From Kineococcus endophyticus (GTDB lineage: Bacteria > Actinomycetota > Actinomycetes > Actinomycetales > Kineococcaceae): a stretch of DNA of 64,000 nt. The notes beneath the pieces are model-generated. The model did no database searches. It worked only from the letters and a program-made list of their open reading frames with translations, and was not told the origin of the DNA. A program made the translations under genes and the position numbers. This document shows positions 15,982 through 24,254 of the stretch, in pieces; the stretch's first letter is position 1; every line of letters starts with the position of its first letter. The stretch is taken from the NCBI RefSeq assembly GCF_040796495.1, contig NZ_JBFNQN010000003.1, positions 124,001-188,000 on the forward strand, in the 5' to 3' direction.

Positions 15982-17430
15982 GTGACAACGAGCTCGCACG
16001 TGCGGAGCGGTTCTGGTGCGTGGGGTGCCATCAGCCGGCAGCGCTGGAAGATCCTGGTGGTGGCCGTCCTCCTGGCCGTCCTGGGGTACGTCCTGCCGTC
16101 GCAGCTGCTGACCCCGACCTACCAGGCGACCTCGACCATCACGCTGTCGAAGGACCGCCCCTACGACCCGACGACGTCGAACGCCTCCTCCCTGGGTGAC
16201 CCCACGAAGTGGGCCACCCTGCAGGCCGCGGTCGCGGGTTCGGAGACGGTCCTGTCCGTCGCCGGCCAGACGCTGCCGCAGAACCTGCAGTCGACCTTCC
16301 GCGACGGCCTGACGATCACGGCCGTCGACGAGTCGAACCAGATCACCGTGACCTCCAGCGCGCAGGACGCGCAGGACGCGGCCACCATCGCCGACGCCGT
16401 CGCGACCGCCTACCAGACGGTCAACACGCAGAAGGTGCAGCAGGCGACGGCCAACGCCCTCACCGCCGTCGGCAACGACACCGCGCAGCAGCAGACGATC
16501 AACCTCAACGCCAGCGCCTACGGCAACGGCATCTCCGTGCTCGACGCCGCGACCGTGCCGACCCAGCCGGCGCCCCCGTACGCGTGGCAGGTCGCCGTCC
16601 TCGCGGGCCTCGTCGGGCTCTTCGCCGCCGCCGGCTTCGTCGCCTGGCGGGCGCACCTGAACCAGCGCGTCGAGACCCCGCCGCTGGAGGACGTGGCCGA
16701 GCTCGGCCGCTGGAACTCCGTGCCCCGCGGCCGCGGCATCGGCGACCAGAACTCGGTCGAGTCCCGCAACGCCGGCATGGTCCTCGTCGGCCTGCAGCAC
16801 CTCGGCCACCTGCGCACCCCGCGCCTGGAGGTCTCCAGCGTCCTCGTCACGGCCGCCAGCGGCAACGCCGGCGCCCTGGCCACGGGCCTGGCCGCCTCCG
16901 CCGCGCGTGCGGGCCGCCGCGTCGTCCTCGTGGACGCCGACGAGGCCGGCAGCCGCCTCGGTGCCTTCGGGGCCCCGGTCGCCGACACCGACCAGCGCGT
17001 CCTGCCCGAGCGCCGCTGGAGCGACGAGATCCACCCGTGGGTCATCGGCGGCGGTGCCGTCGTCGGCGTCCTGCCGCTGGAGGCCCGCTCGCTGCAGCCG
17101 CACGTCGTGGGTGCGGGCGTCCGTCAGCTCGTCGAGGCCGGCTACCTCGTGATCTTCGTCGGCGGGTCCGTCGTCACGTCCCCCGTCGCCTTCGCGGTCG
17201 CCGGTGAGGTCGACGCGGTCCTCGTCCAGATCGAGGCCGAGCCGCGCGCCGAGGTCGTCAGCAAGACGGTCGCCCAGCTGTCCATCGCCGCCCCGGCCGT
17301 CGTCGCGCAGGTCGTCGTGGGTGACACGAGCAACGGCGCCCCGGCCTCCGGCGAACGCTCCGAGCCGGTGCGCCAGCGCCCCGTCGTCCAGGCCCAGCCG
17401 CAGACCCCCGAGGTCTCGCGCCGCGGCTGA
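15982..17430 (+). CDS. chain-length determinant protein with degenerate BY-kinase-like domain
   Basis: The protein has 482 residues. A Wzz-type N-terminus has one span (about residues 23-42), an external domain, and a second span (about 198-218) preceded by PTQPAPPYAW, the Pro-rich Wzz signature. The cytoplasmic part resembles a tyrosine autokinase: SSVLVTAASGNAGALATGLA sits where Walker A should be but lacks the GKT residues, while VVLVDADEAGSRLG keeps the Walker A' aspartate pattern. No Tyr cluster is seen at the C-terminus. It would set polymer length without ATP hydrolysis of its own. The GTG start at 15982 has GGGAAGGG about 15 bases upstream. Confidence 0.82.
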   Translation: MTTSSHVRSGSGAWGAISRQRWKILVVAVLLAVLGYVLPSQLLTPTYQATSTITLSKDRPYDPTTSNASSLGDPTKWATLQAAVAGSETVLSVAGQTLPQNLQSTFRDGLTITAVDESNQITVTSSAQDAQDAATIADAVATAYQTVNTQKVQQATANALTAVGNDTAQQQTINLNASAYGNGISVLDAATVPTQPAPPYAWQVAVLAGLVGLFAAAGFVAWRAHLNQRVETPPLEDVAELGRWNSVPRGRGIGDQNSVESRNAGMVLVGLQHLGHLRTPRLEVSSVLVTAASGNAGALATGLAASAARAGRRVVLVDADEAGSRLGAFGAPVADTDQRVLPERRWSDEIHPWVIGGGAVVGVLPLEARSLQPHVVGAGVRQLVEAGYLVIFVGGSVVTSPVAFAVAGEVDAVLVQIEAEPRAEVVSKTVAQLSIAAPAVVAQVVVGDTSNGAPASGERSEPVRQRPVVQAQPQTPEVSRRG

Positions 17431-17442
17431 CCCGCGGCGAGC

Positions 17443-17479
17443 ACGAAGGGCCGGTCCCCCCGGGGGGACCGGCTCTTCG
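17443..17479. terminator. hairpin terminator
   Basis: The core CCGGTCCCCC/GGGGGACCGG pairs perfectly and is extended by ACGAAG (17443-17448) pairing with CTTCGT. It lies between the convergent chain-length gene and the gene ending at 17495. Confidence 0.75.
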
Positions 17480-17494
17480 TCGTTCCCGCCGCCC

Positions 17495-18322
17495 TCAGGG
17501 GGCCGGCGTGGCGGCGATCTCCTCCCACGGCCCGGGGGCGATCCAGCCGTCCTCCATGTGCGTCGCCAGCGCGGGCTCGGCCCCCAGCAGCACGCGCCGC
17601 CGCGAGGGCCGCCGCAGCGAGCGCACGTCGACCGCGGTCCGCATGCCGGTGAGGTACGCCCGGCGCAGCGCGGACTTCCAGGCCGGGGTGCCGTCGGCGG
17701 GCTCGTGGTGCTCGACGAGCTCGCGCAGCGTGAAGCGGCGCCGGCCCTGCAGGGTCAGGCAGCTGGCGTAGTCGAAGTTGCCGCCGGACAGGGCGCACAG
17801 CCACAGCAGCCGCTCGTCCTCGCGCAGCGCGTGCACGCGGGCGGCGAAGGTGCTCGTCGTGCTCTCCAGCCGCTCCCAGCGCACCGGCAGGCCCGTGTCG
17901 GGCACCTCCTCGCCGTAGGGGGCGAAGTAGTCGGCCCTCGCGTGCCGGGGGTCCCGGGCGGCGTCGACGAGCGCGACGAGGGCCTCGGGGCGCCACAGGT
18001 AGTCGTCCTCGGCCAGCAGGAGCACGTCCCTGCCGTCCCAGCCGCGACGACGGGGCAGACCCAGGGCGGTCAGGTAGCTGCGCCGGTTGGAGCCGCCGTC
18101 GATGGTGACGGGGTCGCCCCAGCGGGCCATCAGGTCGAGCCGGTCGGCCGGGACGGGCCCGTCGTTGAGGAAGACGACCTCCGTGCCGGCGTCCGGGCGC
18201 TCGTCCCGGACCTGCTCGACGGCCCGGCAGAAGGACTCCAGGCCGACCCGCTTGCTGTACCAGTCCGGCCGGCCCTTGGTGTTCTCCCCGCCGTGCGAGC
18301 GGTAGACGACGTGAAGTCTCAC
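17495..18322 (-). CDS. putative GT-A type glycosyltransferase-like protein
   Basis: The protein has 275 residues. It begins RLHVVYRSHGGENTKGRPDWY, and later has TEVVFLNDGPVP followed by DVLLLAEDDYLWRPEAL, where the EDD triplet lies where a GT-A enzyme has its metal-binding DxD. There is no membrane span. I do not recognise a named family, and the call rests on the layout and the polysaccharide context. GTG at 18322 is the first start that gives the Rossmann-like strand RLHVVYR; a longer frame exists but has no ribosome site. Confidence 0.6.
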   Translation of the reverse strand: MRLHVVYRSHGGENTKGRPDWYSKRVGLESFCRAVEQVRDERPDAGTEVVFLNDGPVPADRLDLMARWGDPVTIDGGSNRRSYLTALGLPRRRGWDGRDVLLLAEDDYLWRPEALVALVDAARDPRHARADYFAPYGEEVPDTGLPVRWERLESTTSTFAARVHALREDERLLWLCALSGGNFDYASCLTLQGRRRFTLRELVEHHEPADGTPAWKSALRRAYLTGMRTAVDVRSLRRPSRRRVLLGAEPALATHMEDGWIAPGPWEEIAATPAP

Positions 18323-18544
18323 CCCCCGATCGTAGCCGCGACGACCCCTGGGACCCGGTCCCGCGATCACGAGGGGCACCTCTATCGCCGCAGGTGGGCG
18401 GCGCGTTACAGGTTCTCGCCAACTTTCTCCTCAAGTCCTCGTCCGGGCCGGCCGAAGACCTCTCTGTCACCCCGAACGGGCCACATCGGCACCTCCGCTC
18501 CCCCCGCGGAGGCGCCCTGAGCACAGCGAGGTTGATCCACCCGT
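18323..18544. promoter_or_regulatory. divergent intergenic region before the secreted GH26 gene
   Basis: About 220 bases with a lower-GC patch around 18415-18440 (GTTCTCGCCAACTTTCTCC). I could not pick a -10 box with confidence. GAGGT lies about 13 bases before the ATG at 18545. Confidence 0.35.
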
Positions 18545-20194
18545 ATGAGCAAGCTTTCGAAGTTCCTTCTCAGCACTGCCGCCGTCGCCACCGTCGCCAG
18601 CGGTCTCACCACCGCGGGCCTGACCGCGGCCAACGCAGCGGACGCCCCCACCCTGCGCGTCAGCACCCAGCGCGCCACCTACACGGACACCAGCGGCAAC
18701 GTCTGGTCGGCCGACAGCGGCTTCGAGGGCGGCTGGCAGAACCCCAACGTCACGACGGCCCCCATCGCGGGCACGACGGACGCGAAGCTGTACCAGTCCG
18801 AGCACTACGGCATGAAGGGCTGGAGCGCCAAGGTCCCCAACGGGACCTACGACGTCACGCTCAAGACGGCCGAGACCTACTGGACCCAGAAGGGTGCCCG
18901 CGTCTTCTCGGTCACCGCCGAGGGCCGCAGCGTCGTCAGCAACCTCGACATCTTCGCCGAGGTCGGCAAGAACCGGGCCCTGGACAAGAAGTTCACGGTC
19001 ACCGTCGCCGACGGCACGCTCAACCTGGGCTTCACCCAGTCCCGCAACTGGGCCACCGTCGACGCGATCCTCGTCCAGCCCGCCGGCACCGGCGCCCCCG
19101 CGCCCGGCGGCGCGACCCCCGGCAACGGCGGCGTCGTCGTCAACCCCGGCCCCCGCCCGACCAACCCCACCCCCGTCGTGAGCACCCCGCCGTCCACCAC
19201 CCCGCCGTCCACCACCCCGCCGTCCACCACCCCGCCCGTGACCACGCCGCCGAGCACGGCCCCCGTCACGACCCCGCCCACGAGCACCTCGCCGAAGCCC
19301 CAGACGGGCAACGTGTCGGGCCACGAGTGGATGTCGGGCTCCTCGGGCGTCGGTGCGGCCAACGGCCAGTTCGGCTCGTGGCGCGGCAGCAACCTCGACA
19401 TCGTGTCCAGCTGGGCCGGCAACGCCGACAACTCCGCCAACTTCTACACGCTGTGGAAGGGCGCCGAGTACGGGAGCTGGAACGGTTCGATGGACATGTC
19501 CGTCGGCGGCATCGACCCGGGTGAGACCTGGTCGCAGGCCGCCTCCGGCAAGTTCGACGCCCGCTGGGCGGCCTCGCTCACCAAGCTCAAGCAGCTCTGG
19601 GGCGGCCGCGACGGCACCATGTACATCCGCTTCGCCCACGAGATGAACGGCTACTGGTTCTCCTGGAGCGTCAACAAGAACAACTACCAGGACTTCATGA
19701 CGTCCTGGAAGCGCTACCGCGCTCTGCAGCAGCAGATCTTCCCCGAGGCCGAGCTCGTCTTCTCCGTCAACAAGGAGACGAACGGCGCGGGCATGGACTG
19801 GACGAAGTTCTTCCCGGGCAAGCAGTACGTCGACGTCCTGTCGGTGGACTACTACAACAACTGGCCCTACGCCTCGACCCTGGCGCAGTTCCAGCAGCAG
19901 TCGTGGGACAAGGACGGGTACGGCGCCCCGAAGGGGATCAACGCCCACCTCGCCTTCGCCAAGAGCCAGGGCCTGCCGCTGGCGGTCTCGGAGTGGTCCG
20001 GCAACGCCGACGACGGTGACTCGCCCGCCTACATCCAGGGCATGTACGACTTCTTCAAGGCCAACGCCGGGTCCGGCGCCGGTCAGCTCCTGTACGAGGT
20101 GCAGTTCAACGTGAACATCGACGGTCAGCGCTGGCTGCTCAACGGCGGCACGCGCATGCCCGCCTCGGCGGCGAAGTACCGCGAGCTCTTCTGA
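18545..20194 (+). CDS. secreted GH26 glycoside hydrolase with malectin-like module
   Basis: The protein has 549 residues. A signal peptide ends near residue 31 (AANA). A carbohydrate-binding malectin-like domain follows (about residues 34-182), then a Thr/Pro linker with TPPSTTPPSTT repeats (about 195-255), then the GH26 domain. The acid/base Glu is in FAHEMNGYW (E366) and the nucleophile in VSEWSG (E483). It would be exported and cut a mannan-like or related polymer; the binding module would hold the substrate. It is the second GH26 in this locus and, unlike the one at 10646, is fully secreted. It is flanked by a strong terminator. Confidence 0.9.
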   Translation: MSKLSKFLLSTAAVATVASGLTTAGLTAANAADAPTLRVSTQRATYTDTSGNVWSADSGFEGGWQNPNVTTAPIAGTTDAKLYQSEHYGMKGWSAKVPNGTYDVTLKTAETYWTQKGARVFSVTAEGRSVVSNLDIFAEVGKNRALDKKFTVTVADGTLNLGFTQSRNWATVDAILVQPAGTGAPAPGGATPGNGGVVVNPGPRPTNPTPVVSTPPSTTPPSTTPPSTTPPVTTPPSTAPVTTPPTSTSPKPQTGNVSGHEWMSGSSGVGAANGQFGSWRGSNLDIVSSWAGNADNSANFYTLWKGAEYGSWNGSMDMSVGGIDPGETWSQAASGKFDARWAASLTKLKQLWGGRDGTMYIRFAHEMNGYWFSWSVNKNNYQDFMTSWKRYRALQQQIFPEAELVFSVNKETNGAGMDWTKFFPGKQYVDVLSVDYYNNWPYASTLAQFQQQSWDKDGYGAPKGINAHLAFAKSQGLPLAVSEWSGNADDGDSPAYIQGMYDFFKANAGSGAGQLLYEVQFNVNIDGQRWLLNGGTRMPASAAKYRELF

Positions 20195-20230
20195 GCCGCT
20201 GACGCGCTGACCCGCACGACCCGTCACGAC

Positions 20231-20277
20231 ACGGCGCCCCCGCCGGCCAGGTGAGACCTGGCCGGCGGGGGCGCCGT
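20231..20277. terminator. 22-bp hairpin terminator
   Basis: A perfect 22-base-pair stem (20231-20252 with 20256-20277) closes on a GAG loop between the convergent GH26 and glycosyltransferase genes. It is the longest perfect stem in the window. Confidence 0.8.
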
Positions 20278-20313
20278 CGTGCTGCCCGGGCGTCCTGAAC
20301 CGGGATGGGGCTC

Positions 20314-21297
20314 CTACTTGATGCGCTCCATGACGACGCGGCCGGCGACCGAGGCGCGGCCCGTCGTCACGCCCTTGACGTAGGCCCAGTGCTGGGCGGC
20401 GCGGTCCTGGCGGCGCAGGGCCTTGCACTGCAGCGTCCGGACGGCGTAGCCGAGCGCGAGCACCGAGCTGATGCCGCTGACGGTGGCCCCGGAGTGGTGG
20501 CGGGCGAGGTAGCGGCGCATGGCCGCCCCGCGCAGCCGCAGCATCTCCAGGTTCGGCGCCCCGGACCCGCCGGCGGCGTGCGGGACGATGACGTCGGTGC
20601 GCAGCCGCTCGCGCAGCCCCGCCTGCCGCGCGGTGCGGCCGAACATCATGTCCTCGTTGTAGACGTAGAAGTCCTCGTCGAAGCAGCCGAGCTCGAGGAA
20701 GGTGCTGCGGCGCACCGCCATGCAGGCCCCGGTCGTCCAGTCCACGTCGAGCGCCTCGCCCGGGGCGGGCTTGGCGTACAGGCCCGCCCGCGGGAAGAGC
20801 TTGTGCAGTCCGGCCGAGTGCACGAGGGCGCGGGCGGCCGTGGGCTCCCAGCCCCCGACGCCGAGCTCGACGTGCCCGTTCACCCCCGCCATGGTCGCGG
20901 CGGAGGCGGCCAGCCCCGGGTCGGCGGCGACGTCGGCGACGAGGGTGGCCAGGTGCTCCAGCGTCGGCCGGGAGTCGGGGTTGCCGAAGACGACGTACTC
21001 GTGGGTGGAGGTGCGGGCGCCCATGTTCGCCGCCTTGGCGAAGCCCTTGCCGCCGCCGGAGTCGACGTAGCGGGTCGCGGGCCGCTCGGCCGGCAGCTGC
21101 GACAGGCCGTCCACGTCGGAGGCGTTGTCCACGACGACGACGGGCAGGTCGTCGGGGAGGCCGGCGAGCAGGGCCCGGATCTGGTGGGCGCTGCGGTAGC
21201 TGACGAGGACGAGCTCGACGTCGTGCTCGAGTCCCGCCACCCGTGCGGTGCTCCGCCCGGCCTCCTGCTCCGTGCCGTTCGTCACGTCCACGCTCAC
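20314..21297 (-). CDS. family 2 glycosyltransferase (rhamnosyltransferase-like)
   Basis: The protein has 327 residues. The GT-A fold is seen as DVELVLVSYRSAHQIRALL, VVVVDNASDVDG, GKGFAKAANMGA and VVFGNPDSRP with the DxD-equivalent NPD, then WTTGACMAVRRSTF and FDEDFYVYNEDMMF. These are hallmarks of rhamnosyl-type GT2 enzymes such as those of cell-wall galactan or capsule synthesis. GTG at 21297 is used; GGGAGGGG lies about 10 bases upstream, and longer frames run into the divergent control region. It should act at the cytoplasmic membrane face. Confidence 0.87.
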   Translation of the reverse strand: MSVDVTNGTEQEAGRSTARVAGLEHDVELVLVSYRSAHQIRALLAGLPDDLPVVVVDNASDVDGLSQLPAERPATRYVDSGGGKGFAKAANMGARTSTHEYVVFGNPDSRPTLEHLATLVADVAADPGLAASAATMAGVNGHVELGVGGWEPTAARALVHSAGLHKLFPRAGLYAKPAPGEALDVDWTTGACMAVRRSTFLELGCFDEDFYVYNEDMMFGRTARQAGLRERLRTDVIVPHAAGGSGAPNLEMLRLRGAAMRRYLARHHSGATVSGISSVLALGYAVRTLQCKALRRQDRAAQHWAYVKGVTTGRASVAGRVVMERIK

Positions 21298-21738
21298 TCC
21301 GCCCGTCCCCTCCCAGTGCTTCCCCCGCCCGGCCCGACCGTGCGCTGGCGCCCCGGCTGGTCCGTTCCGGTGGTGGTCGTCCCACTCACCGAGGGTCCAG
21401 TGTGGCCCCTCGTGGGGCGACCTGTCGGGTGACCGTCCGTGGCGAACGGGTGGTTTCCCGGCGAAGGCCACGGAATCCCCGCGAACTCGTCACTCCGCGC
21501 TGACCTGCGACAACTCGCGGTCACGACGCAGGGATTTTCTCCACCGGCCGCCCGGCGAACTACTGAGAGTGATTGGTTAGATACGGAAAGGCCTTGTTGC
21601 TCAGCGTGTCACGCCCTTGCAAGAATGCCCGGACCACCCGCGGACTGCGCGGGGGTCACGGGGGCGGTGAGGGGGGTCCGGCGGCCGGCAGGCCGGTGGA
21701 TTTCACCGCTCCGGACGTTCGTCTGGGGGGTTCCACAC
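21298..21738. promoter_or_regulatory. 441-base divergent control region
   Basis: This is the longest gene-free stretch in the window. The part 21555-21630 is clearly lower in GC than its surroundings (GATTGGTTAGATACGG, and TTGCTC with an AAGAAT 18 bases later). That is a plausible promoter for the two glycosyltransferase genes at 21739, leaving a long leader of about 100 bases. No small gene with a ribosome site was found. Confidence 0.4.
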
Positions 21739-22863
21739 GTGAAACTGGGTCGACCGAGCCCGACCGTCAGTGCGCTGACCGTCATGTCCTTCGCCGGTCA
21801 CGTCATGTACCCGCTGTACCTGCTGGCCAGCGAGCGCCTCGCGCCGCGCAGCCCCGTCCGTCCGCGGGCCGGGGAGGCCGGCTGGACCTGGGACGACGTC
21901 GACGTGCTCATCCCGGCGTTCGGCGAGGCGAGCATCCTCGCCGAGACCGTGCCGCAGCTGCTGGGTGAAGGCGTTCCGCTGGACCGCATCACGATCGTCG
22001 TCGACGAGGACGAGAAGACCCGCGCGACGGCCGAGCACCTCGGCTGCCGCGTCGACTGGTCGCCCACCCGGGCCGGCAAGGCCGCCGCCGTGAACCGCGG
22101 CGTCCAGAACTCCACGGCCGACATCGTCGTGCTGCTCGACGCGAACGCGTTCGTGCCGGGCGACGGGCTGCGCGCGCTCATCGACCGCGTCGCCACCGAC
22201 CTGCACCTGGCCTCCGGCGTCCGCAAGGAGTCCGGCGCGGCCGACGAGGGCCTGTACTGGCGGTACGAGAACTGGATCAAGCAGACGGAGGCGGGCCGCG
22301 GCGGGTCGCTCGCGCTCGTGGGCGAGGCCGTCGCGCTGCGGCGCGAGTCGTTCCGCCCCATCCCGGGCTCGGTCCTCAACGACGACCTGTTCCTCGCCTT
22401 CGACTTCGCCCGCCGCGGGCTGAACGTCGGCGTCGTGCCCGAGTGCGTCGCGGTCGAGGACTCCGCGCCCCGCAACGACCAGCTCGAGCGGCGCGTGCGC
22501 ATCATGAGCGGGCAGCTGCGGTTGTTCTGGGGTTTCCGCCGCTCGTTCCTCTCGGGCGACGACAAGTTCCTGCACTTCGCCATGCACAAGGGGTGGCGTT
22601 CCACGCTGGGCCCCGCGGCGCAGCTCACGCTGACGGCCGCCTGCCTGGCCCGGCCGAAGAACCGCTACAGCCAGCTGTTCCTCCTGGGCGAGGCCGTCTC
22701 CGTCGCGGCCTACCTCAAGGGGGACAAGCTGCAGGGCAAGGCGGCGGCGCCGCTGCGCGTGCTGGGGCAGGCCGTCGGCATGCCGCCGGTCATCTTCGCG
22801 CTGTCGATCCCGCGCGCCCTCGGCCGCTCGCGGTCGGGTGCGTGGAAGAAGCGCACCCGTTGA
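21739..22863 (+). CDS. family 2 processive-type glycosyltransferase
   Basis: The protein has 374 residues. After an N-terminal hydrophobic segment (about residues 8-28) come VDVLIPAFGEASILAETV, ITIVVDEDEKTR, GKAAAVNRGV and VVLLDANAFVPG with the DxN metal motif. FLAFDFARRGLNVG and QLERRVRIMSGQLRLFWG (the QxxR region) follow. This resembles membrane GT2 enzymes of the HAS/cellulose-synthase branch, but with few C-terminal spans. GTG at 21739 is preceded by GGGGGG about 7 bases upstream. Its stop overlaps the next gene's TTG start. Confidence 0.85.
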   Translation: MKLGRPSPTVSALTVMSFAGHVMYPLYLLASERLAPRSPVRPRAGEAGWTWDDVDVLIPAFGEASILAETVPQLLGEGVPLDRITIVVDEDEKTRATAEHLGCRVDWSPTRAGKAAAVNRGVQNSTADIVVLLDANAFVPGDGLRALIDRVATDLHLASGVRKESGAADEGLYWRYENWIKQTEAGRGGSLALVGEAVALRRESFRPIPGSVLNDDLFLAFDFARRGLNVGVVPECVAVEDSAPRNDQLERRVRIMSGQLRLFWGFRRSFLSGDDKFLHFAMHKGWRSTLGPAAQLTLTAACLARPKNRYSQLFLLGEAVSVAAYLKGDKLQGKAAAPLRVLGQAVGMPPVIFALSIPRALGRSRSGAWKKRTR

Positions 22864-24005
22864 CGGCTGACCGCACGGCCTGGGTCCTCGCGAAGCAACT
22901 GCCGGCCAGCACCGACTCCGGTGGGCGCCAGCGGATCCGGGCCGTCATCGACGCCTACGCCGCGTCGTTCGACCGGGTCCACGTGGTCGGTTTCGACCGC
23001 TGGCCCGGCTGGCGCGACGTCCTGCCCGCGCACGTCACGGTCCACGAGGTGCAGGCGCCGGGGCCGACGCCGGGCGCCGTCCTGCGGGGTTCGCTCTTCG
23101 CGGGGAAGTGGTTCTCCCGGCAGGTCCACGACCTGCTGGCCACGGGCGTGCGCGCACGCGACGTCGTGCACGTCGACTTCCCGCAGATGGCCGTCAACGT
23201 CCCCGCGGACGTGCGCATCGACGTCCTGGACCTGCACAACGTCGAGTCCGACCTCGTCGCGCGCCGGTTGCGCACCGAACGGCCGCTGGCCGGCCGGTTG
23301 CTGGCCCCCGAGGTCGCGCGGTTCCGCCGGTTCGAGTTCTCCGTCGCGGCCCGGGCCGCGCACGTCACGGCCTGCAGCCGCAAGGACCAGGAGGTCCTGT
23401 CGGCGCACGGGATCGACAGCGTGTTCGTGCCCAACGGCGTCAGTGCCGCCTCGCACGTGCCGACGGTCCCGCCGACCACGCGCACGGCCCTGTTCGTCGG
23501 GGCGGTCGACTACGGCCCCAACAAGGCCGCGCTGCGCTGGTTCCTCGACGAGGTGTGGCCGCAGGTCCTCGACCGCGTCCCGTCCGCGCGGTTCCTCGCG
23601 GTGGGCCGGGGGGTGTCCGCGGTGCACCCGCGGTCGACCGGTGAACCCGGGGGAGTGGAGTTCCACTCCGACGTCGAGTCCGTCGACCCGTTCTACGACC
23701 GTGCCGACGTGTGCGTGGTCCCGTTGCTGTCGGGCGGGGGGACGAAGATCAAGCTGGTCGAGGCCCTCTCCCGGGGCCGCGCCGTCGTCACCACGAGCCT
23801 GGGCCTTGAAGGCCTCGAGGAGCACCGCGACGTGCTGCGCGTCGCCGACGGTGCGCCGGCCTTCGCCGACGCCCTCGCAGAACTCCTGCAGGACCCCGAG
23901 CAGGCCGCGAAACTGGGCTCGGCCGCGGCCGACGTCGCCCAGTCGTTCTCGTGGGAATCCGCGATGACTCCGCTGCGTGACCTGTTGTCGACGATTCGTC
24001 GATGA
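22860..24005 (+). CDS. family 4-type glycosyltransferase
   Basis: The protein has 381 residues. The N-terminal GT-B half includes LDLHNVESDLVARRL, often seen in GT4 enzymes; TALFVGAVDYGPNKAALRWF marks the start of the second half and KIKLVEALSRGRAVVTT gives the E-x7-E donor site. TTG at 22860 overlaps the previous stop (TTGA), and this coupling decides the start. It works with the GT2 enzyme before it, probably adding successive sugars to one repeat unit. Confidence 0.86.
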   Translation: MTADRTAWVLAKQLPASTDSGGRQRIRAVIDAYAASFDRVHVVGFDRWPGWRDVLPAHVTVHEVQAPGPTPGAVLRGSLFAGKWFSRQVHDLLATGVRARDVVHVDFPQMAVNVPADVRIDVLDLHNVESDLVARRLRTERPLAGRLLAPEVARFRRFEFSVAARAAHVTACSRKDQEVLSAHGIDSVFVPNGVSAASHVPTVPPTTRTALFVGAVDYGPNKAALRWFLDEVWPQVLDRVPSARFLAVGRGVSAVHPRSTGEPGGVEFHSDVESVDPFYDRADVCVVPLLSGGGTKIKLVEALSRGRAVVTTSLGLEGLEEHRDVLRVADGAPAFADALAELLQDPEQAAKLGSAAADVAQSFSWESAMTPLRDLLSTIRR

Positions 24006-24254
24006 CTTTCGCGAACGGGGCCCGTCGTCACCCGCTTCGCCCAATCTCACGCTCCGTGTTCGCTCGCCTGTAGTAATCTCGCGACAGCACCTCGGCGGGA
24101 AACCGGTGGCTCGGATTCGTGGGGGGTTCGGACCGCCACCGGAGTTCCCACGCGCACGACGCGACAGGTGCGCTGTTCCCCCACGGACGGTTCGCGGGCG
24201 CGGTGCGCCTGCGCCGACGACATCCGACCGATCAGGTTCGAGTGAGGGAAGAAC
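24006..24254 (+). promoter_or_regulatory. promoter region of the nucleotide-sugar operon
   Basis: About 250 bases. TAGTAAT at about 24071-24077 is the best -10 box, with GTTCGC-like sequence 15-17 bases before it. The implied leader is about 170 bases. GAGGGAAG lies a few bases before the rfbF ATG. Confidence 0.4.

Noticed and set aside
19183-19230. Triplicate CACCCCGCCGTCCAC repeat as a CRISPR-like array
   Set aside because: It is the coding sequence of the TPPSTT linker in the secreted GH26 protein.
18467-21385. 972-codon minus-strand frame antisense to the secreted GH26 gene
   Set aside because: Its content is low-complexity Gly/Ala/Arg, and it covers genes with clear motifs on both strands.
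24006-24254. Riboswitch in the long leader of the nucleotide-sugar operon
   Set aside because: The leader is long enough, but I see no conserved motif of a known riboswitch class.
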